DNA of 64,000 bases. Origin: Myxococcales bacterium (GTDB taxonomy: Bacteria > Myxococcota_A > Bradymonadia > UBA7976 > UBA1532). The notes under the pieces are model-generated. The model was not told where the DNA came from. It was given only the letters and a program-made list of their open reading frames with translations, and searched no databases. The position numbers were made by a program, and so were the translations under genes. The stretch covers positions 8,031 to 72,030 of the forward strand of contig JACKDN010000039.1 of NCBI GenBank assembly GCA_020633465.1, in the 5' to 3' direction. Positions 55,516-64,000 of this stretch are shown one piece after another; the stretch's first letter is position 1, and each line of letters starts with the position of its first letter.

Positions 55516-56684
55516 CGGGGCGGGGGCTCCCCGACCTTCACCTTCGAGCCGTCGCCGACGAGCTGGTGGCCCAGCACGACGACGCGGCCGAGCGACTCGA
55601 CGCCCTTCACCTGGACGCGGCCGCCGTCGCGGAAGCCCAGCGAGACGGGTTGCCAGCGCACGGTCGCGTCGTCCTGCACGACGAAGACGCCCTCGGCGTC
55701 CTCGCGGCGCGTGACCGCGGCCTCGGGCACCACCAGCGCGTCGTCGGCGCGATCGAGCTCGAGGGTGGCGCGCACGAACATGCCCGGCTTCAGCAGGCCC
55801 TCGGCGTTGGGCACCTCGAGCTCGACGCGCGCCTGGCGCGAGGTCTCGCGGAAGACGGGCGCGATGCGGGCGACGGTCGCGGGGAAGGTCTCACCGGGGC
55901 GGGCGTCGGTCTGCAGCGTCGCGCGCTGGCCCTCGCGCAGGAAGCGGTAGTCGGCCTCGGTGACGTAGACCACGCCGCGCAGGGGGGACAGGGCGACCAG
56001 CGTCAAGATGGGGGCGCGCGCGTCGACCATGTCGCCCGCGTCGACGTGGCGGCGGGCGACGACGCGCGTGTCGCTGCCCCCGTCCTGCCAGTCGGCCACC
56101 ACCTCGGCGTAGCCCTGGCGCACCTTGGCGCCCTGCAGCTCGGCGCGCGCGCGCTGGACGTTGGCCTTCGCCACCGCCAGCGCCGCCTCGGCCGCCTGTC
56201 GGCGCGCGGTCTCGGCGTCCAGCTCGGCCGAGGGCGCCACGCCGCGTTTGTGCAGCTTCTCGGTGCGCTCGAACTCGCGCTGCGCGATGGCCAGCGCGCT
56301 GTCGGCCTCGCGCCGCCGCGCCACGGCCACCGCCACCTCGGCGTCCGCCGCGGCCGCCGCCTGCACCAGCTCGGCGTCGTCCAGCCAGGCCACCGTCTGC
56401 CCGCGCTGCACGGGATCGCCCAGATCGACGGCCAGCCGCGCGACGCGCCCGGCGATCTTCGCGGCGACGACGTGCGACGCGCTCGCCTCGAGCGTCCCGC
56501 TGTAGGTGCGCCGCAGCGCGATGGCCTCGCGCGCCGCCGGCGCCACCTCGACGGTGGGCACGCTGGCCGTGCGCTTGCCGCCCTTCTCCTCGTCGTCGCC
56601 CAGGCGCGCGACGATGGCCCACCCGAGGGCGCCCAGCAGCAGCACGGCCACGACGAGGCCGGTGGTCTTCTTGGCGGTGCTCAT
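55512..56684 (-). CDS. RND periplasmic adaptor (membrane fusion protein)
   Basis: A 390-residue protein with an N-terminal membrane anchor (KKTTGLVVAVLLLGALGW), a lipoyl-like domain (LEASASHVVAAKIAGRVARL, DPVQRGQTVAWLDD), a long helical hairpin coiled coil (LVQAAAAADAEVAVAVARRREAD and the following helix) and beta-barrel and membrane-proximal domains (VYVTEADYRFLREGQRATL, VEVPNAEGLLKPGMFVRA). This is the expected order of an RND adaptor linking the pump to an outer-membrane channel. ATG 56684 is preferred over GTG 56702, although neither has a good ribosome site. Its stop overlaps the pump start. Confidence 0.85.
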
Positions 56685-56739
56685 GAAGGAGGGAGGATAC
56701 ACGTTCCGGGCGTCGCGTCGCGCCGCCCGGGCGACGGCG

Positions 56740-57108
56740 TCAGCCCGCGAGCATCTTCTGCAGCTCGCCGCTGTCGATGAGCTTCTTCAGATCGCTCGCG
56801 CCGCCGACCAGCGTGCCCTTGACGAACACCATCGGGAAGGTCGGCCAGCCGGTCCACATCTTCAGCGCGTTCCGTCGCCGCCACTGGTTGTGATAGCCGC
56901 CGTAGTTCAGGTCGTGGTGCGCGATGCCCAGGGCGTCGAGCGCGTCCCGCGCCTTCTTCGGGTTCGGGTTCAGCGCCATGCCGACGACGACGACGTCGTG
57001 CGCAGCCACGGCGGCCTTCACCTCGTCGACGATGTCGCGGTGGTTGTTCGCGATCTTCTCGCGCACGGCCGGGTGGATGCGGTCTTCGGGCAGGATGTCA
57101 CGGGACAC
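56740..57108 (-). CDS. Glutaredoxin-fold protein without active-site cysteine
   Basis: A 122-residue protein close to the monothiol glutaredoxin family. The C-terminal half (WRRRNALKMWTGWPTFPMVFVKGTLVGGASDLKKL) contains the cis-Pro and the VGG signature for glutathione or Fe-S binding, but the position of the CGFS or CPYC cysteine reads VVVVGMALNPNPKKA, with no Cys in the segment. Redox catalysis through that site is therefore impossible, and it may be a binding or adaptor protein. The start is uncertain: GTG 57108 has GGAGAG 7 nt upstream and is chosen; ATG 57141 adds 11 residues. Confidence 0.75.
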   Translation of the reverse strand: MSRDILPEDRIHPAVREKIANNHRDIVDEVKAAVAAHDVVVVGMALNPNPKKARDALDALGIAHHDLNYGGYHNQWRRRNALKMWTGWPTFPMVFVKGTLVGGASDLKKLIDSGELQKMLAG

Positions 57109-57232
57109 GGTCGGGCTCTCCGGGGATGGTGGAACGGGCATCGGATGCCGCCGCGCGCGGCCACGTCGCACGGCTTGACGATCGGGTGCGCGGGCGGGTG
57201 GACTGAGCCGGGTGAGGCACGCGGAGGATGGC

Positions 57233-58123
57233 ATGCGCGCGATGATCGGGGTGGTGGTGATGGCGTGGGCCGCGCCGGCGGCGGCGAAGGACACGACGCC
57301 CCCCGCGTGGCGAAAGGGCGCGACGCTGACGGTGACGGCGGACGGGGGGCTGCGGGACAGCCTCGAGCGGACGCTGACCTTCGGGTGGCCGCCGGCGATC
57401 GACGACGTCGGCGTGACGGCGTACCGGCTGTATCGCGGCGACACGCTGATGGCGACGGTGCCGGGCGACACGCGACGGCACACGCTGACCACCGAGGTGC
57501 CGGCCGGCGCGTGGCGGGTGGAGGCGGGCGACGCCGCGGGCAACTGGACGCGCAACGGCCCGTCCGCGCAGCGGCGCAGCGACACCCTCCTGAAGCGGCT
57601 GGCCGCCAAGGGCGACGACGGGCAGGCGATCGACGTGCTGACGGCCGACAACACGGCGGCGCTCGAGGCCGCGTTCGCCGGCGCCGACGCGGCGGTGAAG
57701 GCCGACCCGAAGGACGGCGCGGCCGCGGCCGGCGACGCCCGGCCCAACATGGTCGTGCGCGTCGGCGTGCGGGGGCGGCCGGGCGTGGTGTTCCGTGAGT
57801 CGCTGCGGTTCGAGGGTGGCCAGCGGGCGCTGCCGTTCCGCCACCAGGGGCGCGCGTACCGGCTGACGTTCGAGGCCGAGGCGAAGCCCTCGCCCTCCGA
57901 CGGCGCCGTGAAACGGCAGTGGACCCTCAGCCTGTGGCGCGGCAAGGCGCGGCTGACGCGGCTGTTCGCGACGCACCCCGAGGACAGCGGCAGCCTGGGC
58001 GCCTGCGACCGGGCGACGGATTACGCGGCGACGGACGGGCTGTGGGTGGAGTGGAGCATCGCGGGCAGCAAGTACGGCGCGTCCCAGGCGTGCCGCGCGC
58101 TGATGCCGGCGCCGCCGGAGTAG
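57233..58123 (+). CDS. Secreted protein with fibronectin-type-III-like domain, unknown function
   Basis: A 296-residue protein with a short signal peptide (MRAMIGVVVMAWAAPAAA). The early mature part resembles a fibronectin-III/Ig fold (TLTFGWPPAIDDVGVTAYRLYRGDTLM, AGAWRVEAGDAAGNWTRNGPS). The second half (VFRESLRFEGGQRALPFRHQG, RQWTLSLWRGKARLTRLFATHP) has two or three cysteines and is not recognised. GGAGG before ATG 57233 supports the start. No operon partner; it converges on tmcA with a hairpin between. Possibly a periplasmic binding protein. Confidence 0.65.
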   Translation: MRAMIGVVVMAWAAPAAAKDTTPPAWRKGATLTVTADGGLRDSLERTLTFGWPPAIDDVGVTAYRLYRGDTLMATVPGDTRRHTLTTEVPAGAWRVEAGDAAGNWTRNGPSAQRRSDTLLKRLAAKGDDGQAIDVLTADNTAALEAAFAGADAAVKADPKDGAAAAGDARPNMVVRVGVRGRPGVVFRESLRFEGGQRALPFRHQGRAYRLTFEAEAKPSPSDGAVKRQWTLSLWRGKARLTRLFATHPEDSGSLGACDRATDYAATDGLWVEWSIAGSKYGASQACRALMPAPPE

Positions 58124-58129
58124 GGGGGC

Positions 58130-58167
58130 GCCCGGGACCGCGTCGCCGGGAGCCGCCGCGGTCGGGC
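58130..58167 (+). terminator. Possible bidirectional hairpin between convergent genes
   Basis: GCCCGGGACCGCG and CCGCGGTCGGGC form an approximately 11-bp GC stem with a two-base bulge and an 11-13-nt loop. It sits in the 54-bp gap between the secreted-protein gene stop (58123) and the tmcA stop (58178), where terminators for both would be expected. No U-tract follows on either strand, so efficiency is doubtful; the high-GC sequence context makes such stems easy to find by chance. Confidence 0.3.
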
Positions 58168-58177
58168 GGCGAGCGCC

Positions 58178-60205
58178 TCAGGTCGGCGGGGCCGAGGCGA
58201 GCGTCCACAGCGCGCGGACGGCGCGGCGCAGGGCGCGCATCGCGGCGCGGGGCGAGTCGAGGCCGGCGGCGGCGGTGGCGGCGACCCAGCCGCGGCGCTG
58301 CAGGGCGCGGGCCTCGACGACGGCGCGCTCGGCCGGTGAGAGCGCGGCGAGCCGATCGGCGTGGGCGAGGACGAAGTCGACGACCGCCGAGGCGACCGCC
58401 TCGAACGGGCGCGGGCCGAAGGCGTAGGCGTGGACCAGCGCGTCGCGGGCCGTTGGCGAGCGGGGCGTCGCGGCCGGCAGGTCGGCGGTGAGCGCGGCGA
58501 CCAGCGCCGGCTCGAGGACGACCTCGTCGCCCGCCTGCATCAGCTCGAGCTGCAGGGGCAGGTCGCGGGCCAGGTCGGCGCGCAGGGCGGTGAGCAGATC
58601 CCGGGCGGCCGGGCTCACCGGGCGCAGCATCACGACGCCGGGCTCGCCCGAGTGGCTGCCCGCCGAGACGCCGACGCGCGCCAGCGCATAGCCGAGCGCG
58701 CGGCGGAAGCGCAGCAGCGCGGGCGTCGCGCCGAACAGGGTGCCGAACAGATCGGGCGCGTAGGTCGCGTGCACCGCGTCGACCAGCCGCGAGGCGAGGC
58801 CCAGCCGCCGAAGGTCGGGGTGCGCGGCGATGCGCACGCTGCGCACGATGCGCAGCCCGGCGGCCTCGACGTGCCCCGCGTGGCCGGCCAGCATCTCGAC
58901 CAGCGCGTGGCCCCGCAGCCGCGCGTCACCGCGCGCCACCGCGGCGCCGGTGGCCGCGTCCAGCCCGCCCTCGAGCGCGACCAGGCTGGCCGCGACGACG
59001 CGCCCCGCGGCGGTCAGCGCGTGCACCCGCAGGTTCGGCGCGTCGAGCAAACGGTGCAGATCGCCCGGCGTCGTGCGGTAGTGCGCGTGCACCAGCAGCC
59101 CGAACACCTGCCGCAGCGCGTCCTCGTCGGCGGCCAGCGCGTCGCGGTCGTAGGCGACGTGGCGCACGGCGTCGGGCGACGGGACGGCGGGCGGCGGCGC
59201 GGGCTCGGCGTCGAGCAGCAGCGCGTCGAAGACGAAGCGCTCGAGGGGATCGCCGGCGTCCCAGCGGATCGGATCGCGCAGCGTCAGCAGCTCGAAGGGC
59301 CGCGGCTGCGCGCGCGCCCACTCGAGGAAGCGCAGCACGAAGCCGCGCCCGGTGCCCTCGTAGCCGTGCGCCGTGGTCGCGAAGGCGAGCCGCGCGGCGG
59401 GATGCGCCGCCGCGATGCGCTGCAGCAGCGCCACCGGGAGCTGCGCCGCCTCGTCGACGACGATCACGTCCGCCTCGACCTCGGCCCGCGCCAGTGCCGT
59501 CGGCGGGACGAAGCGCACGTCGTCGACCGTCGGCGGCGCCGGGGCGCCGGTCGCGAAGCGGAACACCTCGGCCGCCGCGCCCGGCGAGTCGGCGGTCACG
59601 ACGACGCGCAGCGGCCCGGCCTCCCGCGCGGCGCGGATGGCCAGGCCGAGCGCGCTGCTCTTGCCCCGGCCGCGGTCGGCCAGCAGCGCCACGGTCGACG
59701 GCGCCGGGTCCCCGAACGCGCGCACCAGCCGCGCGACCACCGCGTGCTGCTCGGCCGTGCCGTGCAGCGCGTGCACGGCCTGCCCCACCGCGTCGGCCTG
59801 CGGCGCCCGCGCCAGCGCCGCCTCGAAGCGCCGCTCGAAGCGGAGGCCGACCGCGTCCTCGGCGAAGGGCGCCACGACCAGGCCCGCCCGCGCGCGCTCG
59901 GGCAGCGTCCCCACCGGCGGCCGCCGCAGGATCAGCGCGCCGCCCCCCCACACCAGGCCGTGCACCCGCCCCAGCAGATCCGCGTCGACGCCCCCGTGGG
60001 CGTCCAGCACCACCGCGTCGAACGACCGCCCCAGCAGCCGCCGCGTGTGCGCCGGCGCGACCGACGTGAAGGGCGCCGGCGCGTCGGCGCCCACCCACAG
60101 CACGGCGTCGGGCGCCGACGAAGCGAGCAGCGCCCCGGCGCGCGCGGCCGTCTCGGCGGGCGTCCCCCGCAACGCGATCAGCCGGCGATGGCGACGGGCG
60201 AGCAT
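58178..60205 (-). CDS. tmcA: TmcA-like tRNA(Met) cytidine acetyltransferase
   Basis: A 675-residue enzyme that would use ATP and acetyl-CoA to make N4-acetylcytidine in the elongator tRNA(Met) anticodon. The N-terminal TmcA domain leads to a RecD-like helicase with Walker A ADRGRGKSSALGLA (177-190) and Walker B VIVVDEAAQLPVALL, a linking region, then a GNAT acetyltransferase (GLRIVRSVRIAAHPDLRRLGLASRLVDAVHA) and a C-terminal tRNA-binding tail. Size and domain order match TmcA. ATG 60205 is chosen at the domain start. It is best known in gammaproteobacteria. Confidence 0.85.
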   Translation of the reverse strand: MLARRHRRLIALRGTPAETAARAGALLASSAPDAVLWVGADAPAPFTSVAPAHTRRLLGRSFDAVVLDAHGGVDADLLGRVHGLVWGGGALILRRPPVGTLPERARAGLVVAPFAEDAVGLRFERRFEAALARAPQADAVGQAVHALHGTAEQHAVVARLVRAFGDPAPSTVALLADRGRGKSSALGLAIRAAREAGPLRVVVTADSPGAAAEVFRFATGAPAPPTVDDVRFVPPTALARAEVEADVIVVDEAAQLPVALLQRIAAAHPAARLAFATTAHGYEGTGRGFVLRFLEWARAQPRPFELLTLRDPIRWDAGDPLERFVFDALLLDAEPAPPPAVPSPDAVRHVAYDRDALAADEDALRQVFGLLVHAHYRTTPGDLHRLLDAPNLRVHALTAAGRVVAASLVALEGGLDAATGAAVARGDARLRGHALVEMLAGHAGHVEAAGLRIVRSVRIAAHPDLRRLGLASRLVDAVHATYAPDLFGTLFGATPALLRFRRALGYALARVGVSAGSHSGEPGVVMLRPVSPAARDLLTALRADLARDLPLQLELMQAGDEVVLEPALVAALTADLPAATPRSPTARDALVHAYAFGPRPFEAVASAVVDFVLAHADRLAALSPAERAVVEARALQRRGWVAATAAAGLDSPRAAMRALRRAVRALWTLASAPPT

Positions 60206-60392
60206 CGCGCGGAGGATAGACCAGGAGCCGCCCTCGCGCCCGGACGGCCGGCTCGAGCGCGACGCCAGGGGGCGCCCGCGCGTCTGGTTCCCGACCGGCC
60301 GGGGATCCGGCGCGCGCGGTCGCTCCCGGGCGGGGCGAGACCTTGCGCGACCGACCCCCGGCGGACCGTCCGTGCGATGGTAGGAACGCCTC

Positions 60393-61439
60393 ATGGAATC
60401 GGCCGAGCCGCTGGCTGAACGCATCCGCCGCCGCGCGCTGCCACCGCTCGTGGCCGTCGCGGCGGCCATCCTGATCCTCTGGGCGCTCAGCCACGTGCTC
60501 GCCGTGCTGCTGCTCGGCTTCGCGGGGCTGCTGCTGGCGCTGTCGCTGCGCGGGCTGTCCGACGGCCTCAGCCGCCTGACCAAGATGCCACCCAAGCTCG
60601 CGCTGCCCCTGGTCATCCTGTTGCTGATCGGTCTCATCGCGGCGGCCATCTGGTTCGTCGCGCCGGGCATCGGGCGGCAGATCGACCAGCTGGCCGAGAC
60701 GCTGCCGGCCGCGCTGCACCGGGCGGGCGCGTGGCTGGACAGCTACGAATGGGGGCGCGCCCTGCGCGAAGAGGTCACCCGGGCCGTCTCGGATCTGCCG
60801 GGCCGCCAGTCGCTCAGCCGCGCCGGGGGCTTCGCCGCCACCCTCTTCGGCGCCTTGGGCGGCTACGTCGTCTTCCTGTTCGTCGGCCTGTTCCTCGCCT
60901 TCGATCCGTCGACCTACCGCCGCGGCCTGCTGCGCCTCGTGCCGCCCGCGCGGCGCGAGCGCGCCGGCGAGGTGCTCGCGGCCAGCGCCCACGTCCTGCG
61001 CATGTGGATGTTCGGCAAGGCCGTCGCGATGGTGCTCGTCGGCGTCCTCACCTGGCTCGGCCTGACCTTCCTGGACATCCCCCTCGCGCTGACCCTGGCG
61101 GTCGCCGCCGCGCTGCTGACCTTCATCCCGAACATCGGCCCCATCCTGGCGGCCGTGCCCGCGCTGCTGCTGGCCCTGCTCACCGGCCCCCAGCAGATGC
61201 TCTACGTCGCCCTCCTCTACGTCGCCGTCCAGTCGGTCGAGAGCTACATCGTCACCCCGCTGATCCAGCAGCAAGCCGCGAAGCTGCCGCCGGCGCTGGT
61301 GCTCCTCGGCCAGGTCGCCATGGGAGCGCTCGCCGGCTCGCTGGGCCTGATCCTCGCCACGCCCCTGGTCGCCCTCACGCTCACCGGCGTCCGCATGCTC
61401 TACGTCGAGGACTTCCTCGGCGACGACGACGGCGACTGA
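60393..61439 (+). CDS. AI-2E family (PF01594) transporter
   Basis: A 348-residue inner-membrane protein with about eight helices, GQQID-like periplasmic segment (GIGRQIDQLAETLPAALHRAG) and the C-terminal ESYIVTPLIQQQAAKLPPALVLLGQ signature of the PF01594 family. Members include AI-2 exporters and Na+/H+-linked transporters; the substrate cannot be assigned. AGGAA precedes ATG 60393. It is divergent from tmcA and converges on the glycosyltransferase gene, with the repeat copy 2 in between. Confidence 0.85.
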   Translation: MESAEPLAERIRRRALPPLVAVAAAILILWALSHVLAVLLLGFAGLLLALSLRGLSDGLSRLTKMPPKLALPLVILLLIGLIAAAIWFVAPGIGRQIDQLAETLPAALHRAGAWLDSYEWGRALREEVTRAVSDLPGRQSLSRAGGFAATLFGALGGYVVFLFVGLFLAFDPSTYRRGLLRLVPPARRERAGEVLAASAHVLRMWMFGKAVAMVLVGVLTWLGLTFLDIPLALTLAVAAALLTFIPNIGPILAAVPALLLALLTGPQQMLYVALLYVAVQSVESYIVTPLIQQQAAKLPPALVLLGQVAMGALAGSLGLILATPLVALTLTGVRMLYVEDFLGDDDGD

Positions 61440-61456
61440 GTCGACCCACCGGGACA

Positions 61457-61510
61457 CCGGGGTCAGGCACCACAAACAAACCTATCCGACCACTTTTCCA
61501 CTTTTTCGGG
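61457..61510. repeat. Short intergenic repeat, copy 2
   Basis: Starts CCGGGGTCAGGCACCAC, has AACAAACC in an AT-richer middle, then CCACTTTTCCACTTTTT and CGGGCTCGCC. The element order matches copy 1 at 29948-30008, and it again lies between two convergent genes, just downstream of both stop codons. The GGGGTCAGGCAC end resembles small REP-type elements in deltaproteobacteria. With only two copies in 64 kb its genome-wide number is unknown. Confidence 0.6.
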
Positions 61511-61526
61511 CTCGCCGTACGGCGCG

Positions 61527-63050
61527 TCAGCGCTCGCGGTCGGCGTACCAGGTGCCGAGCGCGTCGCTCTGCCTCACCTCGAAGTTGCTCGCCAGCCATG
61601 CCAGCGTCTCGGGCGAGCGCGCCTCGATCAGCGGCCGCGCGTCGGCCGCGACCAACACGTACGCCGGCCGGCGCGCCTGCAACGTCCGGGGCAGCGCCTC
61701 CCAGTGTCGGCGCAGCGCGACCTCCCACCCCCAGCCGTTGCGCACCAGGGCCTGCTCGCGGTCGCCCAGCAGGTAGTACAGCGGATCGCCGAAGACGTAG
61801 ATGGGGCCGGGCGTCGCCGCGTCGTCGCGCAGGAAGGCCGTGGCCTCGCCGATCCTCCGATAGCGGAGGTCGACCGCCTCTCGGTAGGACGCGAAGTCGC
61901 CGACGCCGTGGCTGGCCACGTGCCGCGCCACCGCGGCCGCCGTGGGCGTCCACTTCACCGCGAGCGCGGGCGCCAGCGCACCCACGATCAGCGCGGCGGC
62001 GCCCACGGCGACCAGCCGCTGCGCCCGCGCCCGCTGCCGCAGGATCTGCGCGAGCGCGTCGACGCCGTAGACGGCCAGCACGCCGGTCGGCACGAAGAGG
62101 TACAGGAAGTGAAAGGGCCACGAGGTGCGCGACTCGAGCAGAAGCGTCACGAGCGCGGTCAGCCCCCACAGCGCGTGCTGCGCCGCGAACGTGTCCCGGC
62201 CGATACGCCGCCCACGCAGCAGGCCGCCCGCCGCCAGCAGCAGCAGGGGTCCGAAGGCGCGCAGGTACGACACCAGCGAGTCACGGAAGCGCGCGAAGCC
62301 TTGTCGCTCGGCCGGCACCTCCTGGCCCGCGGCCAGCGGGTACGCGAGGTAGACCTCCCACAGCGCGCCCGCGGCGCCCTGCAGCGCGAAGAACAGCACG
62401 AAGGCGCCGAGCAGGCCGAAGAACCCAGCGACGACCGGCGCCGCCTGCCGAAGGCCGGCCCCGCGAACGCACGCGACGGTGAGCATCACGATGGGCACCG
62501 CCACCATGTGGCCCTGGAACACGATCGCCGTCGCGCCCAGCGCGCCCGCCGCAACGAAGCGTGCGGGCCCCGCGGCGACGCCCGCTCGCGGCGCCGCCAG
62601 CCACGCCGCCACGCACAGCAGCGGCCCGGGCAGGGCCTCGGGCTGGGTCAAGCCCCAGCTGGTCGCCGTCGCGTAATAGGCGCCCGCCGTCGCGATCGGC
62701 GCCATCGCCGCCAGCGCCGGCACGGCCAGGCGGGCGCGCAAGACGGCCTGCAGGAACAGCCCGAGGCCGAGCAGCACGCCCAACTCGAACAGCCGCACCG
62801 CCACCTCGGCGCTGGGTAGCGCCCAGCCCAGCAGCCCCTGCGCCACCGCGTAGTAGCCGTGCACGCCCGGGTGCTTGATGTCCCCGAAGTCCCGGTACAT
62901 CGTCGCGCCGTCCAGGATGGCCTGGCCCGCGAGCGCGTAGAGCGACTGGTCGCCGGTGAAGGGCCCCGGCACGTGGACGATGCCCAGCACGGCCACCGCG
63001 AGGCTGGGCAGCGTCCACCAGCCGATCGACCGCAGCTTCGAAGACGACAT
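61527..63050 (-). CDS. GT-C glycosyltransferase (GT39/ArnT-like)
   Basis: A 507-residue membrane protein with about 10-11 helices. The first periplasmic loop carries the GT-C acidic residue (GPFTGDQSLYALAG, D34) followed by DGATMYRDFGDIKHPGVHGYY, a pattern typical of PMT/ArnT-like enzymes that use polyprenyl-phosphate sugars. The C-terminal region lies outside the membrane (YVFGDPLYYLLGDREQ, WYADRER). It would glycosylate an envelope molecule or protein. ATG 63050 follows a weak GAGG. No sugar-pathway neighbours were seen. Confidence 0.75.
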   Translation of the reverse strand: MSSSKLRSIGWWTLPSLAVAVLGIVHVPGPFTGDQSLYALAGQAILDGATMYRDFGDIKHPGVHGYYAVAQGLLGWALPSAEVAVRLFELGVLLGLGLFLQAVLRARLAVPALAAMAPIATAGAYYATATSWGLTQPEALPGPLLCVAAWLAAPRAGVAAGPARFVAAGALGATAIVFQGHMVAVPIVMLTVACVRGAGLRQAAPVVAGFFGLLGAFVLFFALQGAAGALWEVYLAYPLAAGQEVPAERQGFARFRDSLVSYLRAFGPLLLLAAGGLLRGRRIGRDTFAAQHALWGLTALVTLLLESRTSWPFHFLYLFVPTGVLAVYGVDALAQILRQRARAQRLVAVGAAALIVGALAPALAVKWTPTAAAVARHVASHGVGDFASYREAVDLRYRRIGEATAFLRDDAATPGPIYVFGDPLYYLLGDREQALVRNGWGWEVALRRHWEALPRTLQARRPAYVLVAADARPLIEARSPETLAWLASNFEVRQSDALGTWYADRER

Positions 63051-63234
63051 CGACCGGAACCTCGACCGTCGTGCGCGCGCCCGGACCGCCGAGGCGCCCG
63101 ACGCCGCGGGATGATGACACGGCTTCGCCCGACCGAGGAAGCGGGCCAGCGCGGCGCGAGGCCGGGCGGCGACCACCGGGGGCGCGGCCGACCACCGGGG
63201 CCCGGCAGAGAAGCGGCCCACCGGGCCGCCCCGC

Positions 63235-64000
63235 TCACTCGCCCAGGGCGCGCCGCGCGTCGACCGACAGCCGCGCCGCGCCGGCCTCGACGCGCTTCTT
63301 CCAGCCCGGGCCTCGGTCGCACGCCGCGCGCCAGGCGCGGCCCAGGTCACCCGGGCGGTCCTCGGCGAGCACCGCGATCAGCTGCTCGGCCTCCTGCAGA
63401 TCCTTGCGCACCTTGGCGTGATCCGAGACCGGCCGCGACTGCGCGACCAGCAGCTCGTGCACCGCGAACCGCGCGGGCACGGGGACGTTGACCAGCACGC
63501 CGCTGCGCCCGACGAGCGCGGCCGGCTGGTGGGCCTCGATGAGATAGTCGAGGAACCGCACGGGCTGCGCGGCCACGTTGAGCGCCTTCGAGAAGACGGG
63601 GCCGTGGCCGGGTTCGCCGACCAGCGGCGTGACGACGTCGACCCGCAGCGAGCGGCCACGCACCTTGAACGACGTCGAGGGCGTCCGTGGGTCCAAGCCC
63701 GGCACCGGCAGGAAGCGAGGATTCGCCTCGACGAGCGCCGCCGGCAGGTCCGCGTCGGCTTCGACCGCGATGCGGATGTCGGGCGCGCTGGCGATGTCGA
63801 CGTCCGCGGTCTGCCACGCCGCGCTCCACTGCACGCCCAACATGGGCCCGTACGCGGCGAAGGCGTGCGAGCCGACCAGGACGCCGCCGGCCCGAAAGAC
63901 ACCCCGCTGGGCGAGCACCTCGAGCACCCTCAGCGCGGCGCCGTCCGGCGCGGGCAACCCCGCGGCCAACAGCATCGACACCAGCGTGCCGCGGGCTTCG
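63235..64000 (-). CDS. NTP_transf_8-like nucleotidyltransferase-fold protein (5' end outside window)
   Basis: At least 255 codons; the frame stays open past 63981 to the window edge and continues the family-typical sequence (EARGTLVSMLLAAGLPAP), so the true start lies to the right of the window. The domain matches PF12281 (GSU2403-like): VFRAGGVLVGSHAFAAYGPMLGV, the metal-type DVD in TADVDIA, and LNVAAQPVRFLDYLI, VNVPVPARFAVHELLV with an ending of paired helices. Some members are toxin or antitoxin-like nucleotidyltransferases, but no partner can be seen. Confidence 0.75.
   Translation of the reverse strand, partial: EARGTLVSMLLAAGLPAPDGAALRVLEVLAQRGVFRAGGVLVGSHAFAAYGPMLGVQWSAAWQTADVDIASAPDIRIAVEADADLPAALVEANPRFLPVPGLDPRTPSTSFKVRGRSLRVDVVTPLVGEPGHGPVFSKALNVAAQPVRFLDYLIEAHQPAALVGRSGVLVNVPVPARFAVHELLVAQSRPVSDHAKVRKDLQEAEQLIAVLAEDRPGDLGRAWRAACDRGPGWKKRVEAGAARLSVDARRALGE

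Overview
This window is very GC-rich DNA packed with genes on both strands. It contains no rRNA, tRNA, CRISPR array or recognisable transposase. The gene content points to a Myxococcota (deltaproteobacterial) chromosome: a DUF1592/DUF1552 pair, a TIGR02147-type regulator, AgmX/PglI C-terminal domains, a PknB-like kinase, large hybrid histidine kinases, a TIGR02996-like protein, and many lipoproteins with Asp/Ala/Gly-rich stalks. At least 12 of about 44 genes encode a lipobox cysteine, so the region is heavily devoted to the cell envelope.

Layout. 1-4.2 kb: a 3'-truncated pgsB/capB-like ligase, divergent from a large MscS-type channel. 4.2-11.8 kb: a Cys-rich lipoprotein and three beta-helix lipoproteins, the last overlapping a TIGR02147 regulator gene. 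12.3-16.6 kb: a Ser/Thr kinase, Pal, a HEPN-like/AgmX fusion and a PhoX-like Tat lipoprotein. 16.7-19.4 kb: an overlapping operon of an unknown protein, an amidohydrolase and an MFS transporter. 19.5-23 kb: DUF1592 (frameshifted) and DUF1552. 23.1-30.8 kb: a CDP-alcohol transferase with a coiled-coil partner, a DsbD-like protein, a sulfatase-fold enzyme, a TIGR03806-like diheme lipoprotein, a PQQ-type sugar dehydrogenase and a Nudix-DUF952 fusion. 30.9-34.3 kb: a TonB-dependent receptor carrying its own TonB-like domain, plus a lipoprotein. 34.3-37.6 kb: a PilZ protein with its partner, and a methyltransferase. 37.6-41.6 kb: a double-core hybrid kinase, divergent from a REC-HATPase protein. 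42-51.4 kb: an operon of an AgmX lipoprotein, a TamA/Omp85 protein and TamB. 51.5-57 kb: a frameshifted TIGR02996/leucine-rich protein, an RND pump with its adaptor, and a cysteine-less glutaredoxin homologue. 57.2-64 kb: a secreted protein, TmcA, an AI-2E-family permease, a GT-C glycosyltransferase and a 5'-truncated nucleotidyltransferase-like gene.

How the genes work together. The strongest units are the TAM operon (outer-membrane protein or lipid transport), the RND pair, the DUF1592/DUF1552 pair, the diheme/PQQ-dehydrogenase pair and the kinase/REC divergon. Translational coupling is common, through ATGA, GTGA, TTGA and TGATG overlaps. Three genes show the same type of frame break, each repaired by adding one base to a G4 or C4 run. 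That suggests homopolymer sequencing errors rather than true pseudogenes. Two copies of a short intergenic repeat lie between convergent gene pairs at about 29.95 kb and 61.46 kb.
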